Shown here: positions 6,971 through 10,787 of the stretch, piece by piece | How the letters are laid out: each line of letters starts with the position of its first letter | Numbering within the stretch: position 1 is the first letter of the stretch | Origin: Bryobacteraceae bacterium | GTDB lineage: Bacteria; Acidobacteriota; Terriglobia; Bryobacterales; Bryobacteraceae | Assembly: GCA_030036985.1 (NCBI GenBank) | Contig: JASHSD010000743.1 | Coordinates: 1-10,787, forward strand | Length of the DNA: 10,787 bases | Direction of reading: 5' to 3' | Translations under genes and position numbers: made by a program | Notes under the pieces: generated by a model | What the model was told of the DNA's origin: nothing | The model's database searches: none | What the model saw: only the letters and a program-made list of their open reading frames with translations

Positions 6971-7161
6971 TGGACAGGTGCATTATCGACACCGACATTC
7001 TGTCGGAATACCTCAAGGGGCATAACTCCGTCGTCGTCGGCCACGCCTCCGGGCAGCGGAATTTCGTCGGCAAGGCGGTTGGCCGGAGGATCGGGCGGCC
7101 GCGGCATATCTCCGCACCCTCGGTCTGCTTTGTCAGATGGCCGCTACACGGTGGAATATAG
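6970..7161 (+). pseudogene. Truncated VapC PIN-domain toxin (N-terminal remnant)
   Basis: The ORF starts at the ATG overlapping the antitoxin stop. Its first residues, MDRCIIDTDILSEYLKGHNS, continuing VVVGHA, are a textbook VapC opening: an IIDTDILS strand carrying the first catalytic Asp (D7 or D9), followed by helix 1. After about residue 26 (near 7047) the frame becomes Arg/Gly-rich with no PIN features and stops at 63 aa, whereas VapC toxins are about 130-140 aa. None of the later acidic residues of the PIN active site appear in any plus-strand frame before the resolvase, so this is a 3' truncation with replacement, not a simple frameshift. The product cannot be an active RNase. Break at about 7047 is inferred from where family resemblance ends. 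Confidence 0.75.
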
Positions 7162-7318
7162 CTTTGACGGGAAAACGCATCGCGACAGCACCCGCGTTGC
7201 GCGCGGTGCACTGTGCCGCGGATGAGGGCTGTCGGTCTCAAAAAAGGGTAAGTTTTGCGTCATGGCCGGGAAAGCCTGAAAACAAAGGGTCTGGCGTGTT
7301 GCAAATGTCTAGTGCAAA
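7048..7318 (+). other. Orphan stretch between vapC break and resolvase
   Basis: About 270 bp without a gene I can defend. In one plus frame, 7133-7222 reads SDGRYTVEYSFDGKTHRDST, then RVARGALCRG and a TGA. It looks coding-like (alternating beta-strand pattern, balanced codons) but has no start and no complete domain, so it may be the tail of a gene fused to the vapC break. The stretch ends in an A-rich part (7240-7245) and a small dyad before the resolvase. No terminal inverted repeat of a known element was recognised. Confidence 0.35.
7299..7318. repeat. Small dyad at resolvase start; possible recombination or operator site
   Basis: TTGCA (7299-7303) and TGCAA (7313-7317) are inverted around a 9-base AT-rich spacer, directly abutting the ATG at 7319. 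The same bases also make a direct TGCAAA pair 13 bases apart. Resolvases commonly recombine at, and repress from, sites overlapping their own promoters, which makes this a candidate. The arms are only 5 bases and chance is possible. Confidence 0.25.
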
Positions 7319-7873
7319 ATGAAGGGCATGAAATACGGTTATGCCCGCGTCTCAACTGATGACCAGTCCTCTGCCCTGCAGCTCACCGCGTTGCAGAAGG
7401 CCGGGTGCAAAACCGTTTTCAAAGATGACGGACTTTCGGGGGCGACAACGAAGCGCCCTGCCCTGCTCCGCTGCCTGAAAAGACTGGAACACGGCGACAC
7501 GCTCATCGTATGGAAGCTCGACCGGCTGGGCCGCAGCTTGCGCGACCTGATAACGATGCTCGATGAGCTGAAACAGCGCGGCGTGAAATTCCGATCGCTC
7601 ACGGAGGCAATCGACACGGAGACGCCGACAGGCCGCGCCATGTGGCAGATGATTGGTGTACTGGCGGAGCTGGAGCGAAGTCTTATTAGCGAACGTACTC
7701 GCGCCGGGGTGAAAGCCGCGCAACATCGAGGGGTGAAATTCGGGCGCAAGCCGAAACTCACCGCGCAGCAGATCGCTCATGCTCGCAAGCTTGTTGATAA
7801 CGGGGAACGCCGCTCGGACGTGGCCGCGCTGTTACGAGTGGATCGTTCGACGCTCTACCGGGTGTTGCGTTGA
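7319..7873 (+). CDS. Serine recombinase, resolvase/invertase family
   Basis: The product is a small serine site-specific recombinase, probably a transposon resolvase or invertase acting on DNA in the cytoplasm. From the second ATG (7328) it begins MKYGYARVST as homologs do, with catalytic Ser9 in RVSTDDQ. The first ATG (7319) adds three residues. Neither has a convincing ribosome site (AAGGG is one base from the second ATG), so the start stays open. Further family marks are DDGLSGATTKRPALL, the VWKLDRLGRSLRDL arginine-rich active-site segment, TPTGRAMWQMIGVLAELERS and ERTRAGVKAA leading into the E-helix. A C-terminal helix-turn-helix follows (SDVAALLRVDRSTLYRVL). The full-length 184 aa with all catalytic parts suggests it is functional. 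No transposase is nearby, so it is either a stranded resolvase or acts in trans. Confidence 0.96.
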   Translation: MKGMKYGYARVSTDDQSSALQLTALQKAGCKTVFKDDGLSGATTKRPALLRCLKRLEHGDTLIVWKLDRLGRSLRDLITMLDELKQRGVKFRSLTEAIDTETPTGRAMWQMIGVLAELERSLISERTRAGVKAAQHRGVKFGRKPKLTAQQIAHARKLVDNGERRSDVAALLRVDRSTLYRVLR

Positions 7874-7959
7874 TTAAACCGCGCGGTAGGATCACTGGAC
7901 ATGAGCATGTTCGGTCTCAGCGCGCCATCGTGATGCCCGAGTAGAGAAACCGTCCCAAA

Positions 7960-7973
7960 CGCCCCGGTGGGCG
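7960..7973. other. Perfect 5-bp stem hairpin between resolvase and zinc-ribbon genes
   Basis: CGCCC, loop CGGT, GGGCG, lying between the convergent ends of the resolvase (stop at 7873) and the 84-aa gene (stop at 7994). It has a GC stem but no T-run on either strand, so it is at best a weak or Rho-assisted terminator. A competing fold pairs GGGGC/GCCCC segments across 7961-7987. The remaining bases of the 120-bp gap show nothing I recognise. Confidence 0.3.
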
Positions 7974-7993
7974 AAACCCGCAGGGGCTTGATT

Positions 7994-8248
7994 TCATCCT
8001 AGGAGTTCCCGCAACCCGGCTGCTCCTCCACAGTCACATTGCTGCAACATTTTCACGTTCGGCGCGGGCCCGACCTGCTTCAAGGCGCAGCTTGAACAGT
8101 ACTTCTTTCCGCAACTGAGACACTCGTAACCGACAAGATGTCCCCCTGTCATTATCGACACCCCCGGCGGCGCACCCTTGATCGAGAATGAACCAGTGGG
8201 TTGTGATCCGGCAAACCTCTTTCCGCAACGGTGACATTGTACGCTCAT
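7994..8248 (-). CDS. Small zinc-ribbon protein (84 aa)
   Basis: I choose the ATG at 8248-8246 because AGGAGA lies 7 bases upstream; the frame is open further, but the added residues are Arg-rich and not protein-like. Stop TGA at 7996-7994. Cys residues fall as CHRC (5-8), CLSC (43-46), CSSC (51-54) and CDC (71-73), enough for one or two zinc sites of the zinc-ribbon or treble-clef kind. Between the first two pairs is a Gly/Ser-rich linker (residues 14-38). There is no enzyme motif and no membrane segment. Such proteins usually bind nucleic acid or a partner protein, but the function here is unknown. It sits 63 bp downstream of another gene for a Cys4x2 mini-protein on the same strand, so the two may be co-transcribed. 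Confidence 0.75.
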   Translation of the reverse strand: MSVQCHRCGKRFAGSQPTGSFSIKGAPPGVSIMTGGHLVGYECLSCGKKYCSSCALKQVGPAPNVKMLQQCDCGGAAGLRELLG

Positions 8249-8311
8249 TACGTCTCTCCTCTTGTGCCGCGTCGCTACGCGGCATCCCAAACCCGCCTTG
8301 CCTTTGGTGGG

Positions 8312-8596
8312 CTATCGTTGCCACATGAAGCCCGCGCCCCTACACTCGGGACAATAGGGGCTGCTCGGAAACTCCTTAGCGAGCCGAGCGGTATCTTTAA
8401 ACCTTCTGCCCTTGCACTCTGGACAAGTTACCTGCTTTGGACGCCCCGAGATGCGGTCGAGAAGTTTCCCGATTAGGCCCCACGGATGACCGCAAAATTC
8501 GCATCGGAGATTGTCCCCCCAAAGCGGCTTTTGCTGGATCGTCGCAAAACGTTCGACGCTCATCCTTTTTCCACACCTCGGGCAATCGATTGTCAT
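8312..8596 (-). CDS. Small double zinc-ribbon protein (94 aa)
   Basis: ATG at 8596-8594, TAG at 8314-8312. Four CxxC pairs, CPRC (5-8), CEFC (32-35), CPEC (58-61) and CPEC (82-85), make two tandem Cys4 zinc ribbons. The second ends in CPECRGAGF, the CxxCxGxG knuckle seen in DnaJ-type zinc domains. The first ribbon with a WGL helix looks like generic zinc-beta-ribbon proteins. No J-domain or catalytic region is present, so this is not DnaJ; it is a small binding or adaptor protein of unknown role. No strong Shine-Dalgarno is visible before the ATG. It lies just downstream of the integrase remnant and upstream of the 84-aa zinc-ribbon gene. Both could be cargo of the mobile element whose recombinase decayed beside them. 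Confidence 0.75.
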   Translation of the reverse strand: MTIDCPRCGKRMSVERFATIQQKPLWGDNLRCEFCGHPWGLIGKLLDRISGRPKQVTCPECKGRRFKDTARLAKEFPSSPYCPECRGAGFMWQR

Positions 8597-8675
8597 TGTC
8601 TTTGACTGATAGTTTAGGCTCGTTGGGCCGCCCGGCTTCCTTCAAGTCCCCGGCTTCCGATAATCCCATGTTGCG

Positions 8676-8891
8676 TCAAATTGCGATCCGCTCGACTTCA
8701 TCGAGGCTCACGTCGTCGCCCCGGCGGTCGTACAAGCCTGTTGTGCTGGAGGATTCGTGCGCGGCGATCTGTTGGCCGACTTCGAGACGGTCGCCGCTTT
8801 TCAGATAGGCCGTGATGCCGGTTGCGCATTCGTCGACCTTGTGGTTTGCCGGTGCATCGTGATGCTCGCCGCCCTTCTCATGCAGACGCAC
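8676..8891 (-). pseudogene. Tyrosine recombinase (phage-type integrase) remnant with internal deletion
   Basis: The minus strand reads VRLHEKGGEHHDAPANHKVD, then ECATGITAYLKSGDRLEV, then GQQIAAHESSSTTGLYDRRG and DDVSLDEVERIAI. This matches two separated parts of a well-known integrase family: the WVRLHEKGGK beta-hairpin (carrying the catalytic Lys region) and the C-terminal HxFRATGITAYLK...AxHxSxxTTxLYDRR block. About 70-80 residues normally between them are missing; the join is near 8828. The box-II HxxR Arg is replaced by Cys in CATGI. The His of AAHES and the nucleophilic Tyr of LYDRR remain. A TAG directly before the GTG at 8891 sits where the conserved Trp codon (TGG) is expected, and the N-terminal two thirds is absent upstream. 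The protein cannot be a working recombinase. Residual upstream homology may reach about 8915. Confidence 0.8.
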
Positions 8892-9020
8892 CTAGCCACG
8901 GCGGGTTGAGCTTGAATTGCCGCCTGTCGCAGCGGTGAGGCAGAGGCAGGAAGAGGCGTCGCCGGTGTGAGCGGGCAAGTCTCATCGGAACATACCATTT
9001 TTGCCCGCGAAATCCGCCCC
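8892..9020. other. Non-coding gap between integrase remnant and katG terminator
   Basis: About 130 bp with no supported gene. On the minus strand the bases just before the integrase remnant (roughly 8892-8915) may be its degraded continuation. The rest shows no repeat, tRNA piece or attachment site that I can identify. This is probably the right border of the accessory patch. Confidence 0.4.
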
Positions 9021-9066
9021 TCAAAAAGCGAAAGCGGCGAACCTCGCAGTCGCGAGGTCCGCCGCT
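9021..9066 (-). terminator. Rho-independent terminator of katG
   Basis: A strong stem spans 9033-9066: AGCGGCG and ACCTCGC pair with GCGAGGT and CGCCGCT, giving 14 base pairs with a single internal mismatch and a 4-base loop. On the minus strand it is followed by TTTCGCTTTTT (9033-9023), a T-rich tract. The hairpin begins 15 bases after the katG stop codon, which is the expected place. Confidence 0.85.
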
Positions 9067-9081
9067 CTCTTTCCGCCGGAA

Positions 9082-10787
9082 TCAGGCAACCAGATCGTAG
9101 CGGTCCAGGTTCATCACCTTGGTCCACGCCGCCGCGAAGTCCTTCGCGAACCTCTCTTTCGAGTCGCTGCACGCGTAGACTTCCGCGATGGCGCGGAGCT
9201 GGGAATTGGAACCGAACACCAGATCGACGCGGGTTCCGGTCCATTTCACCTTGCCCGTCGCGCGATCCCGCCCTTCGAACACGCCGTCCGCCACAGGCTC
9301 GGTGGCCTGCCACTTCGTACCCATGTCGAGCAGGTTGACGAAGAAATCGTTCGTCAGCGTCTCGGGCTTGTCGGTGAAGACGCCATGTTTCGACTGCCCA
9401 TGGTTCGTATTCAGCGCGCGCATGCCGCCGATCAGAACCGTCATCTCGGGAGCGGTCAGCCGGAGCAACTGCGCCCGGTCCACCAGCAGCTCCTCCGCAG
9501 GCCTGTCCTGTCCGGCTTTGAGGTAGTTGCGGAACCCGTCCGCGAGCGGCTCCATGACGGCGAATGAGTGCACATCCGTCTGCTCCTGTGAAGCGTCCGT
9601 GCGTCCCGGCGAGAAATGAATCTTCACGTCGTGCCCGGCCTTCTTCGCCGCTTCCTCGACGGCCGCATCGCCGCCGAGCACGATCAGGTCGGCGATCGAA
9701 ACCTTTTTCCCGCCATTCTGCGAGTTGTTAAAGTCCTTTTGGATCGTCTCCAGCTTTTCGATGACCTTCTCCAAGTCGGCGGACTGGTTCACTTCCCAAT
9801 CCTTCTGCGGCGTCAGGCGAATGCGGGCGCCGTTCGCGCCGCCGCGCTTATCGGAGCCGCGGAAGCTCGCCGCCGATGCCCAGGCAGTGGTGACCAGTTG
9901 GGAGATCGACAGTCCGGATGCGAGGATCTTCGCCTTCAGCGCGGCAATATCCTGCTCCCCGATCAAAGCATGATCCACCGGGGGAAGCGGATCCTGCCAT
10001 ATCTGGGTCTCTTTGGGAATGAGCGGGCCAAGGTAACGCGAGATCGGTCCCATGTCGCGGTGCGTCAGCTTGAACCAAGCCTTGGCGAACGCATCTGCGA
10101 ATCCCTGGGGATTATTGAGGAACCGCTTGGCGATCGGTTCATAGATCGGGTCCATGCGCAGGGCGAGATCTGTCGTGAGCATGGCGGGCGCGTGACGCTT
10201 GGAGGGGTCGTGTGCATCGGGAACCGTGCCTGCGCCTGCGCCGTTCTTCGGAGTCCACTGGTTGGCGCCGGCGGGGCTCTTCGTCAGCTCCCACTCGAAC
10301 CCGAACAGGTTTTCGAGATAGTTGTTGCTCCACTTGGTCGGCGTCGTGCTCCATATGACCTCGATGCCGCTGGTGATCGCGTCGGCGCCGCTGCCGGTCC
10401 CATAGCTGTTGTTCCAGCCGAGGCCCTGCAGTTCGATGGGAGCGCCTTCCGGTTCGGGTCCGACATACTTGCCCGCATCCGCGGCGCCGTGGGTCTTGCC
10501 GAAGCTGTGGCCGCCGGCAATGAGGGCAACAGTCTCCTCATCGTTCATCGCCATGCGGGCGAATGTCTCGCGGATATCCACCGCGGCTGCAAGCGGGTCC
10601 GGCTTTCCGTTGGGACCTTCCGGATTCACGTAAATCAGACCCATCTGCACGGCGCCCAAAGGTTTCTCGAGCTCACGATTGCCTTTGTAGCGCTCGTCCG
10701 CCAGCCACTTGCCCTCAGGCCCCCAGAAAATATCCTCGTCGGGCTCCCAGACGTCCACGCGTCCGCCGCCGAAGCCGAAGGTCTTGA
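9082..10787 (-). CDS. katG: Catalase-peroxidase KatG (partial; N-terminus outside window)
   Basis: The frame is open from the right edge (first complete codons KTFGFGGGR) to TGA at 9084-9082, giving 568 codons, or about the C-terminal 78% of a roughly 730-aa enzyme. KatG breaks down hydrogen peroxide as catalase and peroxidase using haem b, in the cytoplasm. Counting from the V of VDVWEP as 1, Tyr43 and Met69 correspond to the Tyr and Met of the Trp-Tyr-Met adduct. His84 in AGGHSFGKTHGA is the proximal haem ligand, and Ser129 in ITSGIEVIW matches the position mutated in isoniazid-resistant M. tuberculosis (Ser315). Trp135 and Asp196 (LTTDLALRMDP) complete the proximal triad. The C-terminal pseudo-peroxidase domain is complete (RGSDKRGGANGARIRL through YDLVA). 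The distal Arg-Trp-His and the adduct Trp lie outside. No lesion is seen. Confidence 0.98.
   Translation of the reverse strand, partial: KTFGFGGGRVDVWEPDEDIFWGPEGKWLADERYKGNRELEKPLGAVQMGLIYVNPEGPNGKPDPLAAAVDIRETFARMAMNDEETVALIAGGHSFGKTHGAADAGKYVGPEPEGAPIELQGLGWNNSYGTGSGADAITSGIEVIWSTTPTKWSNNYLENLFGFEWELTKSPAGANQWTPKNGAGAGTVPDAHDPSKRHAPAMLTTDLALRMDPIYEPIAKRFLNNPQGFADAFAKAWFKLTHRDMGPISRYLGPLIPKETQIWQDPLPPVDHALIGEQDIAALKAKILASGLSISQLVTTAWASAASFRGSDKRGGANGARIRLTPQKDWEVNQSADLEKVIEKLETIQKDFNNSQNGGKKVSIADLIVLGGDAAVEEAAKKAGHDVKIHFSPGRTDASQEQTDVHSFAVMEPLADGFRNYLKAGQDRPAEELLVDRAQLLRLTAPEMTVLIGGMRALNTNHGQSKHGVFTDKPETLTNDFFVNLLDMGTKWQATEPVADGVFEGRDRATGKVKWTGTRVDLVFGSNSQLRAIAEVYACSDSKERFAKDFAAAWTKVMNLDRYDLVA

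Noticed and set aside
7233..7917. Repeated CGGTCTCA octamer (about 7233 and 7913) flanking the resolvase, considered as element ends
   Set aside because: Only eight bases, in direct orientation, with no extension and no target duplication; chance is likely.
8437..8808. Plus-strand 123-codon ORF over the zinc-ribbon gene and integrase remnant
   Set aside because: It is antisense to two recognisable minus-strand coding segments and has no domain of its own.
9001..9567. Plus-strand ORF over the katG end and its terminator
   Set aside because: It is antisense to katG and runs through the terminator hairpin; composition is shadow-like.
1..10787. CRISPR arrays, tRNA or rRNA genes, complete insertion sequences
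   Set aside because: No regularly spaced repeats, no tRNA-like cloverleaf sequence, no rRNA signature and no transposase ORF were found on reading both strands.

Overview
The window is GC-rich, codes densely on both strands, and looks like chromosomal DNA of an Acidobacteriota bacterium of the Solibacter/Bryobacter type. The main pointer is a gene set typical of that group (and of Planctomycetes): an exported ankyrin-repeat protein, a large DUF1587/DUF1592/DUF1588/DUF1585 'planctomycete cytochrome c'-type protein and a Tat-exported DUF1552 protein. The assignment rests on gene content and recognised protein similarity only; no rRNA or other taxonomic marker is present.

Left edge (1-1030): the first 41 codons of a membrane protein run off the left end on the minus strand. 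It is divergent from a small 89-aa plus-strand hypothetical gene, and the 60-bp gap between them carries a 15-bp tandem repeat. A lower-GC, lysine-rich 149-aa hypothetical gene lies convergent to it.

Middle (1028-6639, minus strand): a tight four-gene operon, read right to left. It runs ankyrin protein -> (4-bp ATGA overlap) DUF1592-family haem protein -> (20 bp) DUF1552 protein -> (4 bp) small ASCH-domain protein. The first three are predicted to be exported (Sec, Sec, Tat), and the second has two CxxCH haem motifs, so they probably form a periplasmic or surface redox/hydrolytic system of unknown substrate. The ASCH protein is cytoplasmic by sequence and is an odd passenger. A perfect TATAAT lies just upstream of the operon.

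Accessory patch (about 6640-9020): this looks like a scar of past mobile activity. It holds a short VapB-like antitoxin gene overlapping a VapC toxin start that keeps only the first ~26 residues; about 270 bp of orphan sequence; an intact serine recombinase (resolvase); two adjacent genes for tiny zinc-ribbon proteins; and a tyrosine-recombinase remnant with a large internal deletion and lost catalytic residues.

Right edge (9021-10787, minus strand): the C-terminal 568 codons of the catalase-peroxidase KatG, followed by a strong hairpin/T-tract terminator. All KatG active-site residues expected in this part are present. Long plus-strand ORFs opposite the operon and katG are antisense shadows and are not annotated.

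I see no CRISPR array, tRNA, rRNA or complete insertion sequence. The most noteworthy items are the decayed vapBC/integrase island, the paired zinc-ribbon genes, and the exported ankyrin/haem/DUF1552 operon.
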